Origin: Macropodus opercularis
Lineage: Eukaryota > Chordata > Actinopteri > Anabantiformes > Osphronemidae
NCBI GenBank assembly: GCA_030770545.1
Contig: CM061098.1
Span: 1,154,001-1,218,000 of the forward strand
Direction: 5' to 3'
DNA: 64,000 nt
Shown: positions 1 through 11,348 of the stretch, one piece after another
Layout of the letters: the number at the start of each line of letters is the position of its first letter
Numbering within the stretch: the stretch's first letter is position 1
Translations under genes and position numbers: made by a program
Notes under the pieces: generated by a model
What the model was told of the DNA's origin: nothing
The model's database searches: none
What the model saw: only the letters and a program-made list of their open reading frames with translations

Positions 1-1119
1 GAAGCTGCACTGTTTTGCACAGTTTTGACAGCTGAACTTTATGTTGATGTTTGCTTACGTAGATGCAAAAAGGACCTTTGTGTCACCAGAAGGAAAGCAC
101 TGCACTGTATTGTAAGACCCCTTCTCCTGCTTCCTCCTCTTGCACAGTTGATGTACAGAGAAGCGTCGCGGTTACGCCAGCGACTCTGAAAGATGTCAGT
201 GAAGATGAAAACACTGAAATGTGCTGCGTATTTAACTCACGGAAACGTCACATTCTGCTCTGGTTTCACGGCGCATCCGCGAGACTGGAAAGCAAAGACA
301 CAAAAGATGCCTGCAGCTAGTATCCAATTACTAAAACTGACCAATCGATCTTCAGCATAGAGAGACATTTACTGTGACGTTAAGTCATCAGGGTCCGTCC
401 TCTGGGAAACGGGTGTTTTGCTTGAGTTCCAAATTGTGCAGCGGTTAATGAAATCATCAAGTGTGAAGCGTGTGGCACGTATTCCGGTTTTTAGAGGAAG
501 ACGCTTCCCCAACAGCAGAGGCCAAGCTACAGCTATCAGGGAGATTCTCAGGGTTCAAAGCAAAGGGTCAGAACAGCCGTGAAGGGTCGAGGTGCTTGTG
601 AACACGTCTACCTCCTCACAGACACCTGCCCCCGCACCGACGCATCCCGAGAAGACCCGCGGGTCAATGAACGTGTCTTCCACACGCCTTCCCCTGCTCA
701 GCTGACGCCTGTGTGCTCGTCACCCTGTTCGCCAGCTCCCCGCTGCACTGGATCCGTGCAGTCCTTGACTTTTAGCTGACGGTAGCTTTCCTGACACGTG
801 CTGCAACCACGAGAACAATTAGAGTATGCAACTCCACGAGCCACATCCGTGCAACGCTTTCTCACCCCGTCAAATTTAAAAGGCTCCTTTTCGCGCCGCG
901 TTTTATTCTGACGCACGTTAAGTTGCTGAGCTGTCAGACTGGGCCCGATGAAGCATATCGGCAGCTGAGTCCTGACACCGATGTCAACCAAGCACTGTAG
1001 CAACTTAACGACGTGTCTGAGTAGAGTTGGCTGATCATAGATATTGTGTGTGCGTCTGGGATATAAATGGAGTGTTCATGTTTTTTTAAACACGAGTTTT
1101 CATTTTAACATCACCTGGA
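1..1119. other. Left flank with no recognised gene
   Basis: Only short frames of 66-101 codons are present. None has recognisable protein character, paired splice sites or a family motif. It may be the 3' UTR of an upstream gene ending at the poly(A) signals near 1120-1142, or plain intergenic DNA. Confidence 0.4.
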
Positions 1120-1142
1120 AATAAATTGTAACTCAAAATAAA
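1120..1142 (+). terminator. Two polyadenylation signals upstream of thoc3
   Basis: Two AATAAA hexamers lie at 1120-1125 and 1137-1142. A GT-rich stretch follows directly (GTGTTTGTGTTTCTTTG), the usual arrangement of a vertebrate cleavage site. This fits the 3' end of a plus-strand transcript whose coding part lies left of the window. No coding frame between 1 and 1100 looks real, so that stretch would be 3' UTR or intergenic DNA. The gene is unknown. Confidence 0.4.
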
Positions 1143-1180
1143 GTGACAGTGTTTGTGTTTCTTTGATGAGATGATGGATG

Positions 1181-1284
1181 GATAATGTGACGTTTTCAAA
1201 TCCTGGGCCACGTCTCCGCCGAACCACCAGGTGGCGCTACAGCGCACGCGCAGGAAGAGCCTCCCAGCCTTTCAAAATGGCGTC
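1181..1284 (+). promoter_or_regulatory. thoc3: Compact thoc3 promoter (CTCF-, NRF1-, ETS- and YY1-like motifs)
   Basis: In about 100 bp before and over the start codon I see a CRE-like TGACGT at 1187, a CTCF core match CCACCAGGTGGCGC at 1224-1237, an NRF1-like GCGCACGCGC at 1242-1251, an ETS-like AGGAAG, and AAAATGGCGTC at 1274-1284, which fits the YY1 consensus and overlaps the ATG. This motif set is typical of TATA-less housekeeping promoters. The transcription start is inferred to be near 1240-1275. The motifs were matched by eye and binding is not shown. Confidence 0.5.
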
Positions 1285-3207
1285 GCAGTACTACCAAGAC
1301 ATGCAGGAGAGCTTCAAAAATAACAACAAAAGTCGCGAATTCCCGGCTCATACGGCTAAAGTCCACTCGGTGGCGTGGAGCTGTGATGGCAGAAGACTCG
1401 CCTCCGGGTCCTTTGATAAAACAGCCAGTGTTTTTGTCCTCGAAAAGGACCGTTTGGTAAGCGTTTGCTTAGCATGCGTTAGCCTAGCGTTAGCCTCGGT
1501 GCAGAGAATGAATGGCGAGAATAATGTTGTTCACCAGCCGAGGTTTAACAAGCAAGGGTGCGTTTCGTTGGCTGTAAAACTCCACACGCCCCCCGCGTCA
1601 TGTCAGCCGAGCCACGCAAACGACGGCGTCACGCAACGTGCTGATCAGCCTGGTTTTAACTGTGTCTTCGTCTCCAGGTGAAGGAGAACAACTACAGAGG
1701 ACATGGCGACAGCGTGGATCAGCTGTGCTGGCATCCAACCAACCCAGACCTGTTTGTTACCGCGTCTGGAGACAAGACCATTCGCATCTGGGACGTCCGC
1801 ACCAACAAATGCATCGCTACTGTCAATACTAAAGGTCAGAGCTTGTTTCTGTGGAACGTTAAAATAATCTGTAGATCAACTTGCTGTTTATATCACAGTT
1901 GCTGCTTTCAAATCAGATTCAGTTGATTGGAACCAGCCTATTCCTTGTTGTGTCCCTGTGAACAAACTGTAACAAAGTATTTCTTATGCTACAAGAACAT
2001 GTTAAGCACCAGAACGTTGAAGTAGTGTAGTAGTGGACATTCATTCGGGTCCTTTGCTGAGAACAGAACTAAAATGTCAAAGCCTTGTTCTCAAAAGACA
2101 CATTTGTGAAGAAAATCTCATGTGTTTTAGGAGAGAACATCAACATCTGCTGGAGCCCTGACGGTCAGACTATTGCTGTTGGGAACAAAGATGACGTGGT
2201 TACTTTCATTGATGCAAAGACCCATCGCTCCAAGGCAGAGGAGCAGTTCAAGTTTGAGGTGAACGAGATCTCCTGGAACAACGACAACGACATGTTCTTC
2301 CTCACGAATGGCAACGGTTGCATAAATATTCTGAGGTAGGAACAACACAGAGGCGAATGTGGAAAGTGTGAATTAGCACAGGGCCCTTACATAAAGTACA
2401 AGCCCCCGTCTGTTTTATGAGCTAAATTGAACTGACCGTTTGCAGCTATCCAGAGCTGAAGCCCATTCAGTCCATCAACGCTCACCCGTCCAACTGCATC
2501 TGCATCAAGTTCGACCCCACAGGAAAATACTTTGCGACAGGAAGTGCAGATGCCCTGGTCAGTCTGTGGGATGTGGAGGAGCTGGTGTGTGTCCGCTGCT
2601 TCTCCAGGTCAGTCTCGCTCTTTGTGGTCTTGTGGAAGTGAGAATTTGAGTTCAGTTTCGTTAACATAAAACTCTGTTTTGCACCAATGAAATGTTCATA
2701 TAATGCCATCAAAATGTGAATTGGCTTAATTGTGGTTGAATTTTTTCGTTTTTGCTGGTGCAGGTTAGATTGGCCAGTGAGGACGCTGAGCTTCAGTCAC
2801 GATGGCAAGATGTTGGCCTCTGCCTCAGAAGATCACTTCATAGATATCGCAGAAGTGGAAACAGGTCGGTGTGAAATGGCAGTTCTTCCATGAGATGTAT
2901 TGACCCATTTTGTGAAAGCACATTTCTTCACCACTTAGAAGCTTAATCTATATTGTCAACATCTGCCGTTGATCATTACCAGTGTGATGTTATTTATGGG
3001 TTTTTGCTTTGCGTTTGACACATTGTGTTGCGTCATCTTGTAGGAGAGAAGCTGTGGGAGGTTCAGTGTGATTCTCCAACCTTTACTGTGGCCTGGCACC
3101 CGAAAAGGCCGCTGCTGGCCTACGCCTGTGACGACAAGGAGGGAAAGTACGACAACAACCGTGAGGCCGGAACCGTCAAACTCTTCGGCCTCCCCAACGA
3201 CTCCTGA
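1277..3207 (+). CDS. thoc3: THO complex subunit 3 (THOC3/TEX3), six exons
   Basis: THOC3 is a WD40 subunit of the THO/TREX complex, which couples transcription and splicing to mRNA export in the nucleus. Coding exons are 1277-1456, 1678-1834, 2131-2335, 2446-2607, 2764-2864 and 3044-3207, all with GT-AG introns and continuous phase, giving 322 aa. Residues 23-322 follow vertebrate THOC3 closely. They include HSVAWSCDGRRLASGSFDKT near the N-terminus, WD dipeptides at 98-99 (RIWDV) and 222-223 (SLWDV), and the C-terminus VKLFGLPNDS, so the beta-propeller is complete. The N-terminus (MASQYYQDMQESFKNNNKSR) differs from and is shorter than the human one (351 aa), which is normal for this variable tail. 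The start at 1277 sits in a good context (AAAATGG) directly after the promoter motifs. The largest intron is under 300 bp. Identification is secure. Confidence 0.96.
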
Positions 3208-3470
3208 GACAGATCGACTGGGTTTGTGCTGGTAAAACTAGTGTTGGCATAATGAAAGAACTCGCACAATGGAAATCCGCTTTCCAGCCCATGGGAAGAT
3301 GCAGCTGTACCTTCGTGCCACCAGCAGATGGTGCATCTGTTCCAGCTTTTTTTGTGTTGCTGTTGGCTTTCGTTGACACACGCAGGTTCTAAATAATTGT
3401 CAGTGTAATATATTGTCTGTATGTAAAATATGCATTGTTTTGATATTAAACCAGTCTCTTTTTAGAATTA
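3208..3470 (+). other. thoc3: thoc3 3' UTR with ATTAAA poly(A) signal
   Basis: After the TGA at 3205-3207 an A/T-rich stretch runs to ATTAAA at 3445-3450, followed by a T-rich segment (CTCTTTTTAG). This is the first plausible cleavage signal and implies a 3' UTR of roughly 260 nt. The end is inferred from the hexamer only. Confidence 0.55.
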
Positions 3471-6400
3471 TCGTGCCTGTTGAACCATAGGAACTGAATT
3501 ATTAGTGAGAAAATTGTCCAGGATGGGTCTTCAGATGTTTGAGCTCCGCAGTAAGGCAGGTTTGGAGTGTTCATCTGGATTGAAGACTCTGGTCTGGTGT
3601 TCAGCACAGTACACAGGACTATGCAGGACGACTGTCTGCTTTCTGTTGTGGTTGTTTTTTTTTGTTTAGGATGTTCTGTTAAGCTGAGCGAAGTGCGCTG
3701 TGTTCTTAAGTGAAGGGTGGCGCTGGAAGCTTTTATTTAATTACTGTGGACCTTGAGCCTGTCTGTGTGCAGGGTGGATGTGCTGGAAAATAACAAAATC
3801 ACACATACACTTAAAATGACACTAGCCAGGAATAACTGAATGTGTTGCACTGATGTGTGGACAGTATTATATTTTATTGATTGCAGCAGGTGAAAATCAC
3901 CATAACCAGACAAAACTCCAACCTCTGTCTGTTGCCTCACATGCAGGTTGTGTCATTAATTTTTTTTTTTTTTTTAAATAGCCGTGATAACCCAACTAAA
4001 AGGACCAACACATGACGGTGGATACGTCTTTGTCAGAACTTCATCTGCTTTGTCGTGACGTCCGCTGAGTTCAGATTTAAGGTTTGTTTTGGGCTGGTGG
4101 CAGCTGGTGGCTTGCTTCCCCCTGAGCCTCGCAACCAGCAGGTCGCTGCTTGTTTTTTTGCCTCGTGGCTTCCTGTTTTCTTAGCGTCTCCCTTATCCCT
4201 CTCCTTTGTTTTAGTTTAGTTCTAAACCATGTGAGAACTACGCTGTCCAAAAACACCGACCTGCACAAAAGCAGCCTGTGACATGATTAAGCTCTGCTGA
4301 TTTATTGATTTTGGCAAAGAATTGACCACTTTGTTTTCACAGCCTCATTCCTGAATCCACCACAGCACTGGTCAGTTGACAGTCCATTGACCAGTCCAAA
4401 TGACAAGCGTGTGTTTGTCTAATAAGGGTTTAACGAGGAGTTCGCCAGAATGAGACGGGTTCTGGGGGCAGTGGTTCAGTTGCTGTGTTCAGATCTGTCG
4501 ACACCAGAACCAGAGTTTGACACAGCAGAAGCAAGGTGTGTAAAAACCACCTCCCTGACTCTGCTGTTTGCTTCTGTACCTTAAATGAATAAAATGGAAC
4601 AGATCAGCTTAAAAGCGAAAACTCTAAAATGACTCGAAGTCCATCACAAATCACATTTTGTTGCATAAAACACGTCAAATGCTGCTGAGTCAAGCACCTG
4701 CTGGTAAATGTGGCCTGGTGCGCTTGGATGGCCCTTCAACATGTCAGCCCTTTGTTTATTTATTGTAGATGTGACAATGTGAAGGGGTCTGTCAATATCC
4801 GTGGGTACGAAAAGCAGCGAGCATCATGGAATAATAAATTGAATTCAGCTGCCTGCAGGGCGTCTCTCGTCTGCCTGTCGCGTTGTGTAATCAGGGAGGT
4901 GTGTCTGATTTGACTTTAAATCGTTTGGACTGCATGAGGCAGCCGCACATTTTCATTTACATTTGCTCTATATATCGCTGCTCTTGGCATTTAGCTGTGA
5001 TGGGTGGGAATTGATAGAAAGCAGCAATAAACACTCCTGGTAATAGAGGAATAAAATCCTCTACAGCTTTTGACAAGTGCTCTGTAGGTAAAAGTCCAGA
5101 GAGACGGATCTAATAACCTTATGTGTCATTCCTGAAAGCACTTTGAGTCTGGGTGGTGAAATTTAAGAAACAAGACCTTTCGTGAACAATCGTGTATATT
5201 TTTATGCTGTGTAACCATCTAAGAGCCTTTCAGTAGTTATTTCTTCTTAATGTGCTTAATACATAAACAACTGGAAGGTGAAGCAGCAGAAAGGAGCTTG
5301 CAGCCTAAATCAGGCTCTGATCAATAGCCTCAGTGACTGAACAATAGCTTTTTTCGATGTGATTCTCTCGTTTCATCAAAAGCATTTAGCAGCGGGTTAA
5401 TAGCAGCTCTATGCAGAGAGACTCGTCGAGTTACGCTCTGGTTCTGTTGGCATTGTTTCTTATTCTGGATATTGGCTGCGTTGAACTAACCCGAGGCTTC
5501 GTGGTGACACGAGGATTCTAACGTGATCTCTTGCCGTAAAGGGATCATTTAAATCAGTCACATTCTTCTCTGGGGTGTCACTGGCGATGTAAACGGTTCT
5601 GACTGGACGTTCATGTCCTAAACACAGTGGGATGAATGAAAGTCAAAGGAGGAGACATGAATATTTGGGTCAAGCTTGTCTCTGTGTGGATAAAACATTT
5701 AAGAAGCTCCTCTAGATAAGAAAAGGATCCGGCAGCGGAATCATCTGAGTTCATCACAGACCAACATATAAAATGCTCCAGTTTTCCTCTGTGGGTTTGA
5801 CCGTAGGGAATAAGCAAGGATGCAAGTAACGGCTTCAACGAGAAGTGCAGGAGTCAGGACTTTTCTTTGTGGAGAGGCAGCGAAGTGCTGACGGCCGCAT
5901 CGCTCGACTGGAAGGAGGATGCACAGAGAGACATTAAACCCAGAGGAGAGGCCTGTAGAAAGGTCTGCTCTCTGTGGCCTGCGGGTCCAAGAGCTGCTGT
6001 CGGTCAAAGCCGCTTCTCAGTCATTACCTGGTCGAGCGACCTGGACTCTGTCCTGCAAAAGCAGAGTCAATACAGCAGATTAATGGGCGTGTTGATGACT
6101 TTTATGTATGACAGGTGCAAAACTACAAGGAAGCAAACTTCTGACGGTGGCGGTGATTTAATTTCGTGAAGCTGTTGATGCCAGCTTCACGTAGATGCTG
6201 GAGTGAGAAGTGAAATAGGCGTAAATAGGTCACCGCCCTCAACACAAGACTCAACTACTGTTCTGTTCAGTTTGTCAGTAGTTTATAACTGTTTTTCACT
6301 GTTGCCGCAGTCGTGTCACGTTTGTGTCCATCCTAAAACTCCACCTTCGACCTGACGTCTCTTCATCTTGCTTTCGTTCGTACTCATCTTAGATTACAAG

Positions 6401-8880
6401 TCGCTTTCTGCCCTTCCTCTGTTGCTCTGTGATGATAAAATCACGCCACAGGAATTAATCTCGTTTTCTTCTCGATTTCCAACAAATGAAGCGACAAACA
6501 ACAGTGATGGATCAGCTGGAGAAGCAGGAGCGGTGCTTGTTCGCACATGATGAACTAGACGTCTCGTTGTGACTAATGGACTCATCAGGGCTCAATGCGG
6601 CACCGCAGAGGAAGAGAAACACCAAAAATAGCCAAACCTATGAAGAGGCTGCAGCGGTGAGACGTCCAGGAGCAAACTTCTGCTCCTGCATCTTCTAGGT
6701 CCTTAAAATGTTTCTGTTGTTCATGTTTTGAGATAAAAATTTGTGATAATTGTTTTGCAAGATTTCTTTTCTCTTTGTCTTGACTTGGCTTCAGTTATTT
6801 TACTGAGAAGAAAGTGCTGAATTGTAAAGGACGAGAAAGGTGGACAGAAACACGGCGGTGTCTCGTCCGCAGGTGAACAGATGGTGCACGTTGCTCAGTA
6901 TTATGAAGCCGCTGCCTGACATCTGGTCTCTGTCTGGTTTCGTTGGGTAAACAGTCATCAGGGTGGACGGAAGGAAAACCTTTCAAATGTGTTTACGTGG
7001 CAGCTCCTGGGTAGTGTCACTTATTTAACTGCTCTGCACCAGCAACAATTCCCCCTGTGTGTCAGTGTGTGGATGCACATCAGTTGTTGTAATCCGTCTC
7101 TTAGAACTAAAGTATTTCAGAATGAGCCGAAGGGACCGACCTTAGTGGTTCTTTCCACCTCTGCAGGGTTTTTCTGACTTGCTTCTCCATTAGTTTCGTT
7201 TGCTGAAGTGGAGACCGGGGCTGATGTAGCAGCAAAAACACGGCCCAGTATGAGTAGGACAACCAGAGACGGCTGAGATGAACCAGAACCGCGGAGCGAC
7301 AACACCTTGTGTCTCATTTGTCACATTCTCAGTAAACATTGTCAAATGTGAAGTATCAGTTCCTGCAGCTTTAAGCAGTGTAAGACACAATGTGACAGTG
7401 AGAAACCCAAGAAGCAAGTGATTAGAGAGCTGGATCGATGTGACGGCCATTAGCAGCTCCATCATCACACGTTCACTGATCTAACACAAGCTCAGGCTTA
7501 AGCCTTTTAATGCTGCCAGTGATCAGACCTGCCCACGCTGCTCATTAGCTGAGAGGCTTCTCCACTCTGAGTGGGCGTGTGAGTGACCTCTCCTCGACCC
7601 ACGGGATGGATTTTATGGCAGTGACGTGACCACTATAACTAAGATTTGTATCGCCAGGAGAAGGTTACTGCTGCTGGTGGAAGACCTCACCAGCTCCTGG
7701 TTCCTGTACGTGTCTGCGTCCTTAGATTTACACACATTTGACTACTGCTTTCCAATGATCCAGAATGTTGGGCTCATTAACTTCCCAGAGCTGGTAGTTG
7801 GTGATGGAAAGAAAAGATACAAAAGCAGCTAAAGAAGGTGAATGATTAGTGTTAAATGTTTTTAAAGCTCTTCTTCTGACTAATGAACAGAGTCATATCA
7901 AGTTAGAAAAAAAGAGAACATCGCATTGAATGTTTATCACAGCATTATTCATTTATGTTGTTCAAATCATCCTCGATCAAAACGGGTCATTTATCAAATG
8001 TGATAAAACAGAAGGCGTGCGCTCATTAGCAGAATACTAGCATTTAATGATAATCCATCTTAGAAGGAAGAAAAGTTTGAGAGTAAAAGTTGGTCTGATG
8101 GTCTGAACTTCACGCGCGTTGCCGTTCGGGCTCTGTGTTCTCGGCCGTTGCTGTGTTTGCTTCCACCTGACTCCGTGTTGCTGGCCTGACTTGTCCGTGA
8201 GCAGCTGGCAGCACCTGTCCGGTGTGTTTGCTCAGCGTCTGTGTGCATGTTTGCTCCCAGATAAACGAGGCCGGTGATGACTCTTTAACAATGGCTGCAT
8301 TAGTGTGACACCAGGCAGCAGCAGCGGCTTGTCTGGAGGCGGGTGGCGCCTGAACGCAGCACCGGTGGCAGATGTCGTGTTCTGCTGCTGCACAGTCATT
8401 GTCGTTATTCTATGAAAAAATGCGCAGTGTTCAGCTCTGGATGCTGCAGCGTGTTTCCTTCTGATGGTTCACGCTTACATGGAGCCAGTGAGGAACAATT
8501 TCAAGGAGCCACAGACATTTAAAACCTTCTCTTCATTTTCCATCACTGTGCATATAGTTGACTTTTAAAACAGATTCAATTGTAACGTGTGTAACGTGCT
8601 TTTCCTCTGACGCGACACAAAGCGCCTTAGTGAACATTCTCTAACATAAGAAGTTGTTTGTGTTTGTGTGTAATGTGCAGGAAAATTGGTAAAAGGCGTT
8701 TGTGGTGGTGCTATCAAACTAAATTCAGTTTGTTAAACGCTGTTGCCCGTTGGCCTCAGACTGTTTGGAACATTTGATTTTCTCATAAGTTTTCAAACAA
8801 TCCCCAGGGTTTAGAAATGAACCGATCCGTTTTTCTACTGGACCATTTTCTTGTGGCGAATCTGGCGCCATATGTTTTCT
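3471..8880. other. Intergenic region between thoc3 and cplx2
   Basis: No exon with recognisable protein similarity is seen on either strand. Frames reach only about 60-100 codons and look random. A T15-class homopolymer lies near 3960-3975. Nothing else stands out apart from ordinary single-copy sequence; distal cplx2 regulatory elements could lie here but cannot be told apart by eye. Confidence 0.5.
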
Positions 8881-8889
8881 TCCCTTCGC

Positions 8890-9064
8890 TCTTGTCTTGG
8901 AGGAGCAGAGTGGAGGCAGTGAGGTAATAGTGCGCAGGAGGGGGTGGTAGTAGAGAGACAAAGGGGGAGGGAGAGAGAGACGACATATAGGACGGGCAGC
9001 AAACGGAGGCTGGGCTGCAGTCTGCTCGGGATCCCTGTCGCCACCGCCGCTTCAGACGCATCAG
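8890..9064 (+). promoter_or_regulatory. cplx2: Possible cplx2 promoter and untranslated first exon
   Basis: The purine-rich GAGGGAGAGAGAGACG stretch and the GC-rich segment CCTGTCGCCACCGCCGC lead to CATCAG|GTTAGT, an acceptable donor at 9065. A CpG-rich patch follows to about 9640. The first coding exon of cplx2 is preceded by a clear 3' splice site at 18731-18732, so an upstream untranslated exon must exist. This is the best candidate to the left. The link is inference: no transcript data are available and another first exon inside 9065-18700 is possible. Confidence 0.35.
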
Positions 9065-9647
9065 GTTAGTGGAACGACACCAAAAAGCAGAAGCTGCTGC
9101 GGGTGAATGCATGCGTGATGTGCATTTGTGCTGCAGCTCCGGTGATTCTGTGTGGATGGAGATGAGGGAGTGCGCACAGGTTTTAGGCGTGAACTGCTGG
9201 TGCGTGTGTGCAGACGAGCTGCAGGCTGCAGGGATCGCTCCGCTGCATCTGACGGGAGGTTCGCATGGAAAGCACGTCCAGGCTGCAGGGAGACGCGTCC
9301 CACGTTTCACATCGAAACGGGCGATGTTACATCTCGGCTTCCAGGTGAAGGTGGACCTTCGCGCCCCTCACTTATCGCTTCTGGGTGCGAATGACGAGAC
9401 GGAGGAGGAAGAGCCGCGGGAGGAGGACGCGTCTTTTGGGGGGTTAAGTGAAAATCACCGGTCAGGACGAGGCCCTGGCCCTGCCGGCCTCCCGACGGGT
9501 GGCGGAGTGAATTATTTATAGCTGCCGGAGCATTGATCAGCTTTGTGTGATGCGCGTTTCGGATTGTGCGCGCATGCAGAACGACACCGTTCGAAATCAG
9601 AGGCGCGTGAGTGCGTCAGTGCGCACGCGCCTGTCAAGTATCTGTTG

Positions 9648-9648
<1 letters not shown>

Positions 9649-9686
<38 letters not shown>
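9649..9686. repeat. (TG)19 microsatellite
   Basis: An uninterrupted TG dinucleotide run lies just downstream of the CpG-rich patch. Such runs are common in teleost genomes and are often length-polymorphic. Confidence 0.97.
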
Positions 9687-9689
<3 letters not shown>

Positions 9690-11330
9690 CCGTAGCCAAT
9701 CATACGCGGAGAGAGAGCTGAGCCATACTAACCCGTGAAATAAGTCCTCTGGGTCATGTAGAGTCGTTTGGAGGGTCCTGTTTGGCGTCAGGTACCCTGT
9801 GGAGAGCTTCAGTATCATGGCAGCAAAGCAAAACATGATTATTAGACAACATGCACCTTTCTAGATTCCTCTAGATCTTTGAGCATCTGACACGTCTCAC
9901 ATACTGGACCGAGCTGCGTCCGGCAATATTCGCTTTCCGAGGGAGGTGAGAAGAGACAGACATCGTTCAGCTCCGTCGTTCCTCTAGTGCTGACGGCAGC
10001 ATGTGCAGTATAATTGGACCTGTACGCGGGTCACACCCATTCACCTCAACACGCTGCTGCCGCTCAGGTGACTCCAGCTTCTTGAGTTTCCACTGTTCCT
10101 CTGCTCTCTGCCAGAGATGAGTCAACCTCAAGCCTTTGACTGAAGCCAGAAGGCTTCATCCGGGAGGACTGGGCCTCCTCACGCAGACTGGCCTCCACAC
10201 AAGCCCATGGCCGACCCACTGGCGTAGACACGGTGGAAGCCTGCTTGTTTTACCGTGTGAGCTGAAGAGTCTGTCAACTGCTGGGAAGGAAACGCTCCTA
10301 AATCCCCCACATGTGCGGAGACTCAGAACCATCTTGGACGTTCTGAGCGCCGTGTGCCGCAGTGAGCGGGTCCTTGCCGTGTGTGTCTCTAGTGGTCGGC
10401 AGAGGAACTGCAGCTCCAACCAAAACAGACCAAGCCCGAGCTCCAGCTCTCCGGGAGGCACTTTGCTCTTCTGCCTTGTGATCGGCTCAGTGATGAAGTC
10501 ATGTCTGAGCCTGTCTCACCTCTCATGTCTAGGTTTTTAATCAGTCAAACGGAAACAAACCAGCCAAACCTCTATGTATATTAAATCATACTTTCAGTAA
10601 CTGTCCATCATATTCAATTCATGAACGATGAATTATTCATACGCAACTTCTCCCTGAAATGCCTTCAGTTTGGATAGAGATCCAGTTGGGATAAAGTCAG
10701 GTTCTTACTCCAAAGGTTTGATCTGAAGGAAGAAAACAAAGTCTGGTCTCCCAGCCTGCGCGTGACGACATAAAATATAGAAAATCTCATCCATTATTTA
10801 CAAATTACAACCTTAGGCAATCAGGGGAAGGCAGATGCTCAGGAAACGCTAAGCCTCATGGGAAAGTGAGTCTCGGAGCGTGAGATGGGAGGCAGACGAA
10901 GGTCAGTCAGGTCTCTAACATCTTGTGTTGCTTGTTCTGCTGTTATCATTTGTTTCATGCTTTTTGGTTAGTCATCTCAATTATTAATCCATTGTTCAGT
11001 CAGTAGACTGTTGGTAGAATATTAGAAAGGCCCGTAAAGCCTCCAAACCCCTGAAATCATTCCTTATTCATCCTCAAGCTGACAGTCGATAAATGAGGAC
11101 TTTGACCTACAGCAGCTGTTGGCTACAGAAGCTCCTCAACCTTAAATATGAAGTATTTAATATAAACTGTTCTGATTATTATAAATGATTAGCAGGTTTG
11201 GAGGAGCTGTTGTGATTTGCAGGAGCAGACGTGGGCTGGACAGCAGGACGCGAGTACAAATAGCTACAATTAGTCTAAAGTAGAGAGAGTTTATGCTCAA
11301 AAGTCTCAATTGTTGGTGAATGAGTCAACT

Positions 11331-11348
11331 CACACACACACACACACA
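11331..11348. repeat. (CA)9 microsatellite
   Basis: Short uninterrupted CA run within the probable cplx2 first intron. Confidence 0.95.

Noticed and set aside
9069..9521. 150-codon plus-strand frame after the candidate cplx2 first exon
   Set aside because: CpG-rich DNA is poor in stop codons. The frame starts inside the probable intron and shows no protein family.
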